Positions 12,039 through 22,823 of a DNA stretch of 64,000 nucleotides are shown piece after piece. Under the pieces are notes generated by a model. That model was not told the DNA's origin, did not search any database, and saw nothing but the letters and a program-made list of their open reading frames with translations. The first letter of the stretch is position 1, and the number at the start of each line of letters is the position of its first letter. Where the stretch lies: NCBI GenBank assembly GCA_951394045.1, contig OX595996.1, positions 186,001-250,000 of the forward strand, written 5' to 3'. Source of the stretch: Nitzschia sp. DOCU1. Its lineage: Eukaryota; Bacillariophyta; Bacillariophyceae; Bacillariales; Bacillariaceae. The position numbers were made by a program, and so were the translations under genes.

Positions 12039-14406
12039 CTATTGTTCCAACGAGGTTTGTTGCAACAGTGTATTGCCATTGATCATTTGAGTCGTGACCA
12101 TGACAATGCGAAAAGGAAATGTTGGTCGTTTCGACAAGAAACGGAGTGCCGCCACTTCCATATACGACAACCCTCCCACAAAAAAGACAATCAAAGTAGG
12201 CTTGTATCGTTCTTGTTGTTCTCCAGAGGATTTGGCATAATCTCCCAAACTATCTCTTGGCGATTGTTGTATCAAACTTGACAAATCCTGTGGTGGCATG
12301 GTCATTTGTACGTCAATCAATCGTCCCGGCAATTGTTGTAAGACTTCTTGTCGTCGCGTCTTGGTCCATCCTTGTACGGCCGATTGAACCAATCGTACCG
12401 TGAGCGGAGCATATCCTGAACTCGCATAGGAAATATCATCTGGCTCGACGGTATCGACTTCGGCATGAATCAAAATGAGTGATTTTCTCAATAGAGGAAA
12501 TGCCGAACTCGCACTATCCATCCACAAGGTATCTTTGCGTCGTATCCACCCTAACTTTTCCAAATCATGCAATTTCAATAAATATTCATAGCCATATCCT
12601 TGTACAATCAAGGCCCGTAAGTGATCATAGCGATTAGCTTTGAGACCTCCACCACAGATACTTTGAAGCACGAGTCCCCGCAAGATTTTATGAATGGAAT
12701 GATGGGAACAAATCCATTCTTCCAGAGTATCCAAGGCGGATTCTCCTTCAAGTATGCTACGTTCCGTTGACCATTGTTCTCGAAAGGAGAAATGTTCCGT
12801 GTGGGCCTTGATGAGTTCCGCCAAATGAATATGATTGGTCAAACTTCGTAGATTTTGAGTAAACATCTGCGTTAGTGGAAATAGAGCAACAAGATGGTTA
12901 GAACCATATCCATCCCCGCACGAGTAGTACCAATGCATAACTTGCCGGAATTTGCTTGACGAATTGATGAATTTCGCTCAAATCCTTCTTGGTGCCCTTG
13001 GAAGTAAAATTAGCGTGCGATTCTTGCAAGGCCTTGGCTTGATTTTGTAAAAAGGAACCAAATTTCTCGACGTGTTGATCTCGCACCTCCGCAAAGAGAG
13101 AATCTCCCGCATGCACACCCAAGGCTACCGTAGCATTGTTATTGCTGGGTTTGGACTTTGGCGGCGTACTTGTAGTAGTAGTTTCATCCGGATTGATCGT
13201 TTGCAAAGGAACATGTAAATATCCAGCTGTAATACCCAGCACTTCATCTAGCAAGCCTTCATACGTCAAGGGTGTGACCATGGGTGTCACCAAATCAACT
13301 TGTCGATCCAAAATCATCATGGCCAAGTGATTCGGTGGCACCAGTGTGGCACTCGAACTACTACAGCCATCACTCCCACTACTGCCGCTGTTCAAGTATT
13401 CTTGGACGGCGTCACTGCAGAGTTTGGTCAAGACTTCTTCTCCTAAAGTACCCAACGATTGAATGCGCGGAATCGGTCCGACGACATCTTGTAATTTCAG
13501 CAACGTACGTGCACACGTTGCAATTAACGTCGACGGAGTTCCTTCCAAGGTGGCTTCCGCTAGAGCGGCGGGATATTCCATACTCAAAATATCGGCCTCG
13601 AGAGGAAACAAATCCAATTGCAAAGATTTGATTTGGACATGAGAATGAGCCGCCAGTCCACTGTCCACCAAAACTTGATGAATCAATGCTGTCGGTTGTG
13701 GAAGATACACCAGTCGATGTTGAACGGCCCCCTTCCACTTTGGAATGACGGCCGTCGCCAAGAGTGTGGTGGGTGCCACACTTTGACTCCTCAAGAAGTA
13801 CGTCACGACATCGACGTGTTGTCCAATCGGTAGTAGAGTGGCATCACTGGCTACCAAAACGTCCTTTTCCGTCTTTTCATCCTCAAAAGGATTCTTGTTT
13901 GGACTCAGGGCAACTTCGGTGCCACCTCCCAAAATATTCGAAAAGATGGTACTATGGGGGGTCGAAGAAGACGACGAGGAAGAACGTTGTGACGACGCTG
14001 TCGTTTGTTGTAAAATGCGCGTTCCCACAATGCTGCCTTGCAGGGACTTTGGATACTGGAAGGAGTTGGAATTGTCCCAGTTCTTTTTGGTCTGCTTGTT
14101 GGTGCTAGAATTATGCGCATTCGCATGGGGATCGTTCAAGACTTGACGCAACAACAAGGTGCGCAAAGCATCGTCTTGAAAGACGAGGAGTTGACGAGAC
14201 TTGACGCCCTCCAATTGCAACAAGCGCAGCAATTGGTCTCGATTATCGAGCCTCAGGGCAGCGCCTAAACTCGGCAAGGGATTCGATGCCGAAGGAGGCG
14301 GTAAAATCACAGTGTCTGCGTCACTCACGACATTCACTGCATCAGGGGGGCGATGGGAAGCTACTGCAGCCGTCATGGTGGTCGTTGTAACTGTAGCGTT
14401 GTTCAC
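12039..14406 (-). CDS. VPS33: Sec1/Munc18-family protein VPS33
   Basis: Two minus-strand exons. Exon 1 is 14406-12931, the most likely intron is 12930-12867 (GTACTA...ACGCAG, phase 0), and exon 2 is 12866-12039. The product is about 767 residues. The signature MILDRQVDLVTPM followed by TYEGLLDE is the Sec1-family motif as found in VPS33. In exon 2, LTNHIHLAELI matches the helical region expected after the junction, and VVFFVGGLSYMEVAALR-like sequence ends the fold (here read as IVFFVGG then EVAALRF). VPS33 is the SNARE-binding subunit of the HOPS and CORVET tethering complexes on vacuole and late endosome. The N-terminal third carries low-complexity Ser/Asn insertions. The exact donor is uncertain (GTGCGG six codons' distance downstream is an alternative); the family call is firm. 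Confidence 0.9.
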
Positions 14407-15028
14407 AACAAGAATAGCAACGACATCATCATTGTGGCAATGACATGCGGCGATCTAACTTTATTTAGAAGCGGCGGCGCGCAACGACGACGATGAGAAA
14501 CCGAGCAGAGAAAGCCGACTCATTGGAACCAACCGTGAGCGCCCCACAAAACGGCACGCGTCGGGCGGGCGCCTGTTTCGTTGATGCTCCCTCCGCTGGC
14601 GCGCAACGCGTGTTACGCGTGCTACAAGGCTGATAAAGGGCTTATTGAAACAATGCGATATTTATGTGAGGGCATATAACAATAAGGCCTTAAGATGTCA
14701 CTAAACGGCCTGGCAGAGGCCTCATCGAAGAACGTGTTGATCGGGGTCCACTCCTTTCTTCATTATCGAACCAATGAAGCCCTCAAGGATTAGCTTCGAA
14801 ACCAAACATACCAGAGAATGCTATGCAAGAGGAAGATTACAGAGTCGAGACAATTATCGAGCTATCTCTCATTAGTGAAAGCAGCCGTAACGACAGAGTG
14901 TGGTTTCAAACCTACACCAACACCACCGGCACTATTTTTTCTTCTTTTGCCTGCGTGAGACGGCATCGACAAACTCTCAAAACTTTGTTATCATGCATCT
15001 CAGCCTGAAACAGCATCAAGAAGACAAG
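14407..15028. other. Divergent promoter region of VPS33 and the small gene at 15029
   Basis: No gene motif seen. GC-rich around 14520-14640 with CG-containing words next to the VPS33 start. An in-frame upstream ATG for the following gene lies at 14993. Confidence 0.45.
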
Positions 15029-15499
15029 ATGTCTGCATCTGGTAAGTTAAGGAGGCGACCATCATTGGCATACTTGTTTCCTCCCCTTCCTACCGAAACA
15101 ACAGCATCCAGCAAAGCAATTCCCATTGCTGCTGACTCGATCAAGTGCACAGCATCGGAACTTCAGCTGATGGAAGACGAGGCAATGGCTGACTACCGGG
15201 ACCATTGTATGTACACCAGGATTGTGAATGGAATGATGGAACGCCGTTCTTGGTGGACCAAGCTCCACAGCTGTGACGATGATGAGACTACTCGAGCGAT
15301 CATTCGCAACATTACTCGGAACCGCCATTTACCAGTGAATTGCCTCTGTCCCTCCTGTTTCGCGACTAATATGAAACGACGCAATTCCACTGGTGTAACA
15401 GAGCCCTTGAAACCCACTACCACTGCTGTATGTCAAGAAATTGGCATTCAAGACCGGGACGACGGCGTGTTTATCATGGACGAGGACATGATGTCGTGA
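15029..15499 (+). CDS. Small hypothetical protein with ADYRD..M(Y/F)xRIV motif
   Basis: A 156-residue frame from ATG 15029; an ATG at 14993 would add 12 residues. I do not know its function. The segment around MADYRDHCMYTRIVNGM resembles a motif I associate with many uncharacterised diatom proteins. Two Cys pairs (CLCPSC) occur later, and the end is acidic (VFIMDEDMMS). A GTAAGT in codons 5-6 could act as a donor but the frame runs on without needing it. A coding-like block with a good acceptor starts at 15665 in the same direction and may be another exon. Confidence 0.5.
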   Translation: MSASGKLRRRPSLAYLFPPLPTETTASSKAIPIAADSIKCTASELQLMEDEAMADYRDHCMYTRIVNGMMERRSWWTKLHSCDDDETTRAIIRNITRNRHLPVNCLCPSCFATNMKRRNSTGVTEPLKPTTTAVCQEIGIQDRDDGVFIMDEDMMS

Positions 15500-15664
15500 A
15501 CAACACCAAAGACGTGGTGCTGGGAGGATGGAATGATCAAAGTCGATCTTCTTGTTGTCCTCCTGTATCAACTGAATATGCCTCATTAGTGTAGTAACGG
15601 TCGACATAACAAGGGCAATCGATGATTCTTTCCTTTCTTTTCATCGCCGCTCTCATATTGCTAG

Positions 15665-15916
15665 ACGGCAGAACAACGGCGACGGAGGACGCTTGTTGTA
15701 GATCAAAACGTTCATGTAGATATTTACAAGGGCATTGCCGAGGCCTTGAAGGACGTCATCGGGATGATTGTTGCAAGCCGTTTCCACTCGACCGCACCGG
15801 TCGATGTCACTCAAGAACTCCTTAGATTGCGGTGCCGTTGTTCGAAGAAAGGAACCCCAGTCACGTCCTCAAACGTACTTCATCGTCTCGAAATGCTTCA
15901 CTCCTTCTCGTGATAC
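15665..15916 (+). other. Coding-like block behind a splice acceptor, possible terminal exon or relic
   Basis: There is no ATG, but the frame is open for 83 codons from a pyrimidine-rich tract ending TTGCTAG (15626-15664) to TGA at 15914-15916. The translation is protein-like (LVVDQNVHVDIYKGIAEAL, then IGMIVASRFHSTAPVDV). It may be the last exon of the gene at 15029 or a remnant of another gene. I could not fix a donor. No family recognised. Confidence 0.3.
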
Positions 15917-16054
15917 TGCCGTCGCCGCTTGACGGAGATAAGAAATCGTATCGTTTGCGGAAATGAGCCTCCTTGGATCCGCCCCCCACTCGCTGTCTGC
16001 TTAGAGATGACTTTGTCTGCGTGGGTTCATTTTCGTGATGAGGCCGCATTGTTC

Positions 16055-16762
16055 TTACAGTATCGCCTCAAAGTGTCTTAGTTGCGACTTGTAGCAGGCT
16101 GCAATCGCCTCGTCGTAGGCCGACTGCTTTTGCGTGTCCACAGTCAGAAGCCAAAGATAGGCGGGCCGGGCATTGAAACTTCCGATGGAATCGAGTTTTC
16201 CCGATTCTTTCATCATTACCTGGCATTGACTGACCAGATGCTTGTCCCCAAGCTTGCGGCCCAAAGCCAGTGTAGCTAGTCCATGAAAGGTTAATTGCAA
16301 ATGCTGACGGGTCTGCTCAAGGCGTTTCAGCATGGCGAACATCGCAAGCGTTCCTTGAAAATATCTGCCATTGTTTAGTGCGGGGACCGGTCCCTGGACT
16401 ATAATGTTTGTCGAGCCCTCCACAATCGCCTGATGCTGGAAACGGAATTCGCTCTGGGGCACCACGCCCACGAAGCCACCACAGTCATTTCTACCATTCT
16501 GGAGCATGGTAGATGCCCACATGATGTGGACGATGCACCATGTACAAGAATTTAAATGATTGTCAAAGCCCATCCAAGAGAATCCAACAATGGCAGAAGT
16601 TCTCAAGGAACGCCTGTGATATCGATTGGCCCTCGGGTGGATTGGGATTTCGTCAATTGCCAGCCTTGCAATGATGAAAGACGATTGAGAGATGAAGCTT
16701 CTTGCCCGTGCCGATGATTCCTCAAGGGCCAAGCTGGATTGCCGGCCGAGTTGTAACTGCAC
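16055..16762 (-). pseudogene. TPR/helical-repeat protein fragment, partial or broken gene
   Basis: A 235-codon minus-strand frame. The C-terminal half (FHGLATLALGRKLGD, then AYDEAIAACYKSQLRHFEAI) looks like the helical-repeat region of the large diatom signalling proteins that carry TPR arrays. Such repeats normally continue with an ANERAG-like helix; here the frame stops right after EAI. A GTAAGA donor lies at the stop (about 16058), so an exon boundary is possible, but no matching downstream exon was found. The N-terminal part is less protein-like. I read it as a truncated copy or an exon of a decayed gene. Confidence 0.4.
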
Positions 16763-17003
16763 CGCATCGTCGTCGCTGAATGATTCGGATTCTTTGGCGC
16801 CGATGATTGAGCAAGGGTCAGGTTGGATGCTACCACCACCGGCCTCGATGTAACTGCAGCAGTTGATGCGGCGGTAGAAGATCCAGTGCTGCTAACACGT
16901 GTAGTGCATCGTCGTCTATGTCACTCATACTTGTCCAGCAGAGCATCCTTGAGACTAACTGGACGGGCCTTGTTCTTGATTCACAAAAGAATCATCGGAA
17001 GGC

Positions 17004-17080
17004 GTTTCGAATTCTTTTCCTTCTTTTTCCCCCTTTTTTCTTCATAAAATTTGAGCTAGCTACGTGGGGGGGGGTATGCC
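17004..17080 (+). repeat. 77-bp direct repeat, left copy
   Basis: Runs from GTTTCGAATTC to a G-run and GGTATGCC. The copy at 18534-18610 is the same length and near identical, differing only in the C/T run near its middle. Both copies contain CTTCATAAAATTTGAGC and AGCTAGCTACGTGG. Confidence 0.85.
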
Positions 17081-18533
17081 CGGCCTGGCCAACCGTCGGC
17101 CACGTAGGTAGCACTTGGTAGGGTTCTGACAGAACTACGCTGTTTCCGTCCAAAAGAGCCCTCTTTTCATGTTTTTTTTTGAAATAAACTGCTAGTGTAA
17201 CGGAATAAACTGCTAGTGTATTGACACAAAGGGGCTTGAAATGGGAAATCACTAAATATACTGCCAAAACCTGCCTCGTTTAGCCACAAAAAATCCCGCA
17301 AATCCAAAAACTCTTAACACGAGACATCGCGCGAAAAGCTTCCAAAACAGCCCAAAAGAGGGGGTTGAGCATTTCGTATCTAGATTTGGCTATAGAATGA
17401 CTACGGTGCTGCGATTTTGAGGATATATAGTTAACTACCATAGCCCATCGCTGCCAGGTTTATAGGTTCGTAGCAATCAATCTCAGCGACTTAGTAACCT
17501 CGTAATATTAGCAATTGTCGTGTGATAAGTGCACTGTATGATACGGTCAAAATCCATATCACACCACACTTTGTCTAGCTATTCCTATTCCAAGATGTTC
17601 CTACGTTTAGAGGTCTACAAATAATAGCTCTTTGAATATAATTTGTCCGCTATTGGGTTCTCAAAGTCATTTTTGTTGTTCCCTCAGCCGAGGCTCTCTG
17701 ACTGCCCCAATACGGGTCGTTCTACATCAAAAGCGGGATGTACTATTCATACCACTTGCAGTACCCGCAACAGAGGAATATTGGAACTAGAAACCCCGCC
17801 GGAATGATTGTAGAACATTCTTTTTCGAAAATTGACCATCGTCTAACAACACAGTCGCAGGCGTTCAAGAGCATCCCGCTAAGAGCCGACGATGGTACCA
17901 CCAAGATGGTTGATTGTAGAGTCCCACGACCTTTCCATCGTCTCCAGTGTCCTTTCCAGTGACTTTGAAATCGATCGGCAAACCAAAGGCAGCGTCGTGA
18001 TGGCATCCAAAGATGATAATAGGAGCCAGAAGACAAAGATGCAATAAAAATAAAGGCGGCGTTAGCATCACGAATGAGCGCTTTACAAAAGATCCAAAAC
18101 AATAGACGTATCTATAATAACACGAACGACAACTTACCTGGTTTGTTCCTTCTGAATCGTCCTCTAACGAGCGATAACCGCATCAACAACCTCGTTGGTC
18201 GACGAGGAATTTTCATCAAATCCTTGCCTCGAGTAATTAGAACCGTTCTCCGCCGAAACGAGCTCCAATATCCAGAGAAGCGGCTCAAATAGGCTTCGAT
18301 GAGTGGTTGAGCGATTGCGACAAACGGCGGTAACAAATACTTACTACAGCACTTGCAATCGTCGACGCCGTCATTGTGTTTTTGTGGCTGAAAGATCTGC
18401 ACTCATACTGTATGGTGGCACGCCGAAATGGCATGAATGCGCGCGCGCTGGCACGCCATTTATATCCTTGCAAAATTGGTCGTTAAAATACATTGTTTGG
18501 TAGTAATTATGCTCGTTTTAAGGCAGTCGTTTG
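17081..18533. other. 1.45-kb segment between the 77-bp direct repeats
   Basis: No transposase or polymerase frame. Minus-strand pieces suggest a decayed or small secreted-protein gene. A 68-codon ORF at 18071-17865 begins with a hydrophobic signal-like stretch. An ATG at about 18373 is followed by a strong GTAAGT donor. I could not join these convincingly. Confidence 0.35.
17865..18071 (-). CDS. Possible small secreted-protein exon
   Basis: 68 codons. The N-terminus (MMLTPPLFLLHLCLLAP) looks like a signal peptide, followed by a soluble segment (FKVTGKDTGDDGKVVGLYN). No family recognised. It may be one exon of a longer gene running leftwards; its ATG-to-stop length is short enough to arise by chance. 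Confidence 0.25.
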   Translation of the reverse strand: MMLTPPLFLLHLCLLAPIIIFGCHHDAAFGLPIDFKVTGKDTGDDGKVVGLYNQPSWWYHRRLLAGCS

Positions 18534-18610
18534 GTTTCGAATTCTTTTCCTTCTTTTTCCCCTTTTTTTCTTCATAAAATTTGAGCTAGCTACGTGGGGG
18601 GGGGTATGCC
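18534..18610 (+). repeat. 77-bp direct repeat, right copy
   Basis: Same orientation as 17004-17080 and nearly identical. The flanking bases on both sides differ between copies, so the repeat ends are sharp. Confidence 0.85.
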
Positions 18611-18861
18611 CACGGCCTGTCCCTCTACCAGACACAGCAGTCCATGGAGTCATGTCCTATCCGGGTTCTTTGGCGAGCATGTTGATCTCGCGCCGGCCTC
18701 GCTTCGTTTGAACGCCTTCTGCTTCCAATACGATACCGACCGTACCGTTCGCCAATGCGCAACGTAGATTTGCGGGAATCGTTTGCATCGTGTAGTTATT
18801 CCGCCATGGGATAATATACGTGTCACACAACACACAGCCTTCCTTTCATTTCATCTTGACC

Positions 18862-19629
18862 ATGTTGCGCTTCTCCTTCTTCTTTTTATTGTCGTCTTCT
18901 ATCTTCGTGCCCGCGTCTTCTGACACGGTTCGTTTGGCAAATTGTCCTCAAGAATCTCAAGGCGATTTGGTGATTGGCGACTATTACAACAATGGACAAC
19001 AGTGCGTTCGCGATCGTCAAGTTTTGGAGAGAGAAGTCATTCCAGCAACATGTCCCGACGAACATGAATATCGGAATGGATGGTGTCGTCCTCTTCAACG
19101 TCACGTTCGTAGTCACAAAATCAAGCCGGAATGTCCTGCTGGCTATCAACGCTTTAGTGACAAGTGTCAGGCGAATTGTCCTTCCAAATTTTACAAGCAA
19201 CAATTTCAACAATGCATTTTGCCACGCGACGTTTTGAATGCTAAATACATGACTTGTCCACCGGAATATCACAGATATGAAAGTTATTGTTGCATTCCAG
19301 GTCAAGATTGTCCTCTGATCGAGTGCAATTTAAATGCACAATCTCTAACAGAAGTTCCGGGCAAGTTCTTTTACAATGCGACATCCCAAAAATGCGAACG
19401 TCAAGCTCAAAGTGAATCGCGGGTTAGTTCGATGCGTCCCAAGGAACATGGCGGAAAGTGTCCCGAGCCACTCGTACAAGTATGGGGACGATGTCAAGAA
19501 GCTTGTCCACCGGGATATCGGTCCCTCAAGGGCAAGTGTGAATTAGGACCGTGTGTCTTTGATCCACAAGTCGACAAGATGGTGACTTGTCCGGAAGGAT
19601 CCTACAAGGTATCTCAAGCCATGCTATAA
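18862..19629 (+). CDS. Secreted cysteine-rich protein
   Basis: 255 residues from ATG 18862. An in-frame ATG at 18820 precedes it, but starting at 18862 puts the hydrophobic signal peptide (FSFFFLLSSSIFVPASS) at the N-terminus. The rest is soluble and rich in Cys, with repeated units of the type CP..Y/H-x-R-x(3-8)-C (CPDEHEYRNGWC, CPAGYQRFSDKC, CPPEYHRYESYC, CPPGYRSLKGKC) at roughly 35-45 residue spacing. This is compatible with small disulfide-bonded extracellular modules. Sequence before it (18810-18817) has a TATA-like ATAATATA. The last codons (KVSQAML) follow AAG|GTATCT, so a missed downstream intron is possible. Function unknown. Confidence 0.75.
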   Translation: MLRFSFFFLLSSSIFVPASSDTVRLANCPQESQGDLVIGDYYNNGQQCVRDRQVLEREVIPATCPDEHEYRNGWCRPLQRHVRSHKIKPECPAGYQRFSDKCQANCPSKFYKQQFQQCILPRDVLNAKYMTCPPEYHRYESYCCIPGQDCPLIECNLNAQSLTEVPGKFFYNATSQKCERQAQSESRVSSMRPKEHGGKCPEPLVQVWGRCQEACPPGYRSLKGKCELGPCVFDPQVDKMVTCPEGSYKVSQAML

Positions 19630-19687
19630 CAGTGTGGTAGAAACACGGGGCACGTAACATATAGTGTATACTACTACTAACAATCAT

Positions 19688-20944
19688 TTACGTCGTCGTA
19701 TCATCCGGCACTACATGAATCCTAGCAAGACGAGTAGCAAGATCAATCGTCAAGGATTTCACGGTACCACTGGCCCATACTGTAGCTCCAATAGCGATAA
19801 TATGGGGTGGGGTTTTCTGATAGTATTTGTTGTTGTCCGCGGAAGTAAACCACGGAAGTTCAAAGCAAGCCACTTGCCAATACTTTGCATCCGAATGTAG
19901 TGTTACTGGACAACCAGTGGTCGTTGGAAGTGATACCGACAAGCCTTGAAGAAACGACGTTGTCAACCGTTCATCATTCCATTCGTCTTGCAACGACTTG
20001 GAAAGGATACATCCCGTCAAACCCGTATCCAAGACTACCACGACGGGACGATCATTGGACGTGTTCGCCTTGGAATACTCTGTCAATGTGCCATTGCGCC
20101 ACTGCAATTGAAAGGAACTACACTCGACGGCATAATGATATAGATTGGGACCATAACGAGACAAGTCAAATAACGACAGGCATTTGTTGTTGTTGTTGTT
20201 GTTGGATAGCAATGTCTTTGTCGATAAACGTAGACTGGGATGCTGACGATCAAAGTCCAAGACTATGGATCGAAATGGCAGAGAAAGTTGTTGTAAGAAA
20301 CTGGGATGATTGTCGTCTTGATCTACAAGTCCCACAAAGATTCCACCCGTTTCTTGAATGACTTGTTCGGAAGCAATGCCAATCAAAGTCTCGGACACTT
20401 CCAAAATGTTGTTATTGTCGTTTGACGACGACTCGACAACAATCCATGTAACAATATCGGCTCGTCGCCATTCCATACCCCCGACAGATTCTCCATATTG
20501 TTCATTGGTAGTTGAATAGTTTGTTGCTAATGTCATTGGCAGGGCTCGAGTAGGAGCTGTCAAAAAGGGAGATCCGGTATCCACAATGGCATAATATGAA
20601 AACGACGACTCTTCGCCATTGTCGTCGTCATTCACTCGAGTGAGAGTGGTACGCAAGGCAAAACAACCACTGACGGGAAGAAAACGTAGACTGAATTGAA
20701 TATCAGCATTGTTGTTGTTGCTGCTGGAACCACCAATCATGCTCTGCTGCGGCAGTATGCGAGAGGGACGATGGGACGTTCTTGTCGGAAGAATGCTACT
20801 GGTAGTGCCCCAGAATAAGTGACGGAAGGTATCGGCACGAGTCCATAGAGAAAGGAATGGCAGTGGTGGCGCCAAACCCATGCAGGAGAGTGGAATCACC
20901 CAAAGTAGAAATGAAGCATTCATCTTTATCGACCAGTCCATCAC
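19688..20944 (-). CDS. Pepsin-like aspartic protease (secretory)
   Basis: 418 codons on the minus strand. Two aspartic protease active-site motifs are seen: YAIVDTGSPFL in the N-lobe and VVLDTGLTGCIL in the C-lobe, about 180 residues apart, as in A1 (pepsin-like) enzymes. The N-terminus from MNASFLLWVIPL (second Met, position 20923) is hydrophobic and looks like a signal peptide; the annotated start is 7 codons earlier. Asn runs (SSSNNNN, LLSNNNNNN) interrupt the fold. Convergent with the gene ending at 19629, with only 58 bp between stops. Probably a secreted, vacuolar or plastid-lumen protease; the compartment is not settled by sequence. Confidence 0.8.
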   Translation of the reverse strand: MMDWSIKMNASFLLWVIPLSCMGLAPPLPFLSLWTRADTFRHLFWGTTSSILPTRTSHRPSRILPQQSMIGGSSSNNNNADIQFSLRFLPVSGCFALRTTLTRVNDDDNGEESSFSYYAIVDTGSPFLTAPTRALPMTLATNYSTTNEQYGESVGGMEWRRADIVTWIVVESSSNDNNNILEVSETLIGIASEQVIQETGGIFVGLVDQDDNHPSFLQQLSLPFRSIVLDFDRQHPSLRLSTKTLLSNNNNNNKCLSLFDLSRYGPNLYHYAVECSSFQLQWRNGTLTEYSKANTSNDRPVVVVLDTGLTGCILSKSLQDEWNDERLTTSFLQGLSVSLPTTTGCPVTLHSDAKYWQVACFELPWFTSADNNKYYQKTPPHIIAIGATVWASGTVKSLTIDLATRLARIHVVPDDTTT

Positions 20945-21406
20945 TTCTACTGGCTGCTATCCGTGGGCGAGTGACTCTGATGATGGAGCGCACTGACGAA
21001 TGACTGATTCGTTGTCGCAAGTCTAGCTCGTGTGTTGCATCACAAACGTGTTATTCCACCAATCCTTGCCGATGATTCGTCTCTTCATCGTTTGCCCTTG
21101 GTTGCCGACAAAGCAATGCCATTGTGCACATCATCGTCGAGATGATGACCGCAACAACCAATGCATCGGCATCAGCCCACGGGATCGGCACGCTCGCTAT
21201 CCGCATGAGAAATGATGAGAGAGATGATTGATTCATTCGATTGGATTGCTCGACGCGTGGAACGCGCTCATCCGTCCATCCGTCCAACCGCCGACCATGC
21301 AAGGCACAACAGCGATTTTGATTCCAGTCATTCGTTTCGCCTGGCCTCCCATTTTACTACTCTTGCCTCTCAAGAAAGGAGCCTCTCTTTCTCTTGTTAC
21401 AACATC

Positions 21407-22276
21407 ATGTTGTCTCATCGTTCATGGCAACAGGGGCCCATGGTAGTACGGACGATATCATCATTATCATTATCGTTGAGACGACGATCGATTCATGCTG
21501 TTGGAGCCACAGCAGCGCGGCCGGCGACAAGATGTGTCGGCGGCTGTCATTCCATGGTTGTGAACTTGCCGGCTTGTCAGCAGCAGCAGCAGTATTCCTA
21601 CTTGCCTCTGCATCCTCTCATAATCGGCAATAGTACGACGACATCATGTTCCAAACGATGGACTTCGACAGACAATAGTAGCAAGGAGTGGAAACTCTTG
21701 TACAAGGCTCCCATGGGCGATTTGGTGACCCGTCTCAAGCGCATTAGCATCACTTCGTGTCTCATTAGCATTGTAGGATTACCATTGTTGATTTACCTCA
21801 AGAATGGAACCTGGCCGGATGCCAAACAATTGGGCATGGGAGGATTTGCCTTTATGAGTGCGACCGGGTCAACACTTGCGTTGCATTTTGTCTTTGGACC
21901 CTACGTGTTGGAATTATACGAAATTCCAGTACGCCAATGTCATACGCCTACAACGAACGCACCTGCAGAGGACCCTCAACAACGAGCGGCACAAGAATTC
22001 TTGTACAAGGCTACGACACGTTCGATATTTGGATTTACCAAGGAAATTGTCTTTGATCCTTTGACCGATGTGACACGATATGCGGGGGCTCGACCCTTTG
22101 CCAATTTTGTCGTCAAGACGGACTTTGTCTTGTATTGTCATCCAGAACTGTTAGAGGAAAGCGCACGACTCAAGCTATTGAATCCAAAAGTAAATTCACA
22201 ACAGGAAGCCAAAGATGATAATGACGAAAAGTCAAAGATTCGGCGGCCAGTGGACGAACAAGATGGATTTTTGTAG
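21407..22276 (+). CDS. TMEM70/TMEM186-like mitochondrial inner-membrane protein
   Basis: 289 residues from ATG 21407. The longer frame opens at 21212, but the upstream part reads like 5' UTR, and starting at 21407 gives a basic Ser/Arg-rich presequence. After a presequence of about 95 residues comes LLYKAPMGDLVTRLKRIS and two hydrophobic segments, then a matrix-side tail. This is the layout of the TMEM70 family, which assists ATP synthase or complex I assembly in animals. The assignment rests on the YKAPMG..V..LK motif and topology. The C-terminus is acidic/basic and dispensable-looking, and is duplicated downstream. Confidence 0.7.
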   Translation: MLSHRSWQQGPMVVRTISSLSLSLRRRSIHAVGATAARPATRCVGGCHSMVVNLPACQQQQQYSYLPLHPLIIGNSTTTSCSKRWTSTDNSSKEWKLLYKAPMGDLVTRLKRISITSCLISIVGLPLLIYLKNGTWPDAKQLGMGGFAFMSATGSTLALHFVFGPYVLELYEIPVRQCHTPTTNAPAEDPQQRAAQEFLYKATTRSIFGFTKEIVFDPLTDVTRYAGARPFANFVVKTDFVLYCHPELLEESARLKLLNPKVNSQQEAKDDNDEKSKIRRPVDEQDGFL

Positions 22277-22429
22277 TAAACAAAGTCATTGATACGCCAG
22301 GGAACTAATCGGCGATTGAAACCATGTTAGACATGCCTTGTTCCGCTAGCTAGGTAGACTACATTGCATGTTTGGTTGTAGTCATTGTATCGCTTGGGGG
22401 GGCTCATGCTCCACGGCGACGACGACCAC
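22229..22429 (+). repeat. Tandem duplication of gene 3' end, unit 1
   Basis: Contains the last 16 codons of the TMEM70-like gene and its 3' UTR. It repeats as unit 2 at 22430-22620 with a period of about 201 bp. Shared words include AAGTCAAAGATTCGG, AACAAGATGGATTT, AATCGGCGATT and GCCTTGTTCCG. Confidence 0.85.
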
Positions 22430-22620
22430 AAGTCAAAGATTCGGTGGCCAGTCGACCAACAAGATGGATTTATGTAGTAAAGAAGGATGCATCGATACCT
22501 CAGGGAATCAATCGGCGATTTAAACTATATTAGAAAAGCCTTGTTCCGTTGCTCTGTATGATATTGTAAGCTTGATTCTAGTTATCGTAATTCATGGGGA
22601 GGGGGGCTCATACTCGACGA
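22430..22620 (+). pseudogene. Tandem duplication of gene 3' end, unit 2
   Basis: Repeats the terminal coding segment (reads R-W-P-V-D-Q-Q-D-G-F-M-stop) and the UTR of the TMEM70-like gene without the rest of the gene. About 80-85 % similar by eye. Confidence 0.75.
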
Positions 22621-22823
22621 GTTGGCTCAATGCTAGTTTTCTCAACTCGACTGGAATGCTCTGTGCGGCTGCAGCTGTTCATGCTTGGGGCAGACGCAAG
22701 AACAGAGAATACGAACCAGCCTTTGTTGTTTACACCGTCTGTCAATCGGTGCAGAAGAAAGCCGCGGCACTGCCCACGAATCAACGCACCGAGGATTTCC
22801 TTTCTCAAATCATTATTCCGCTA

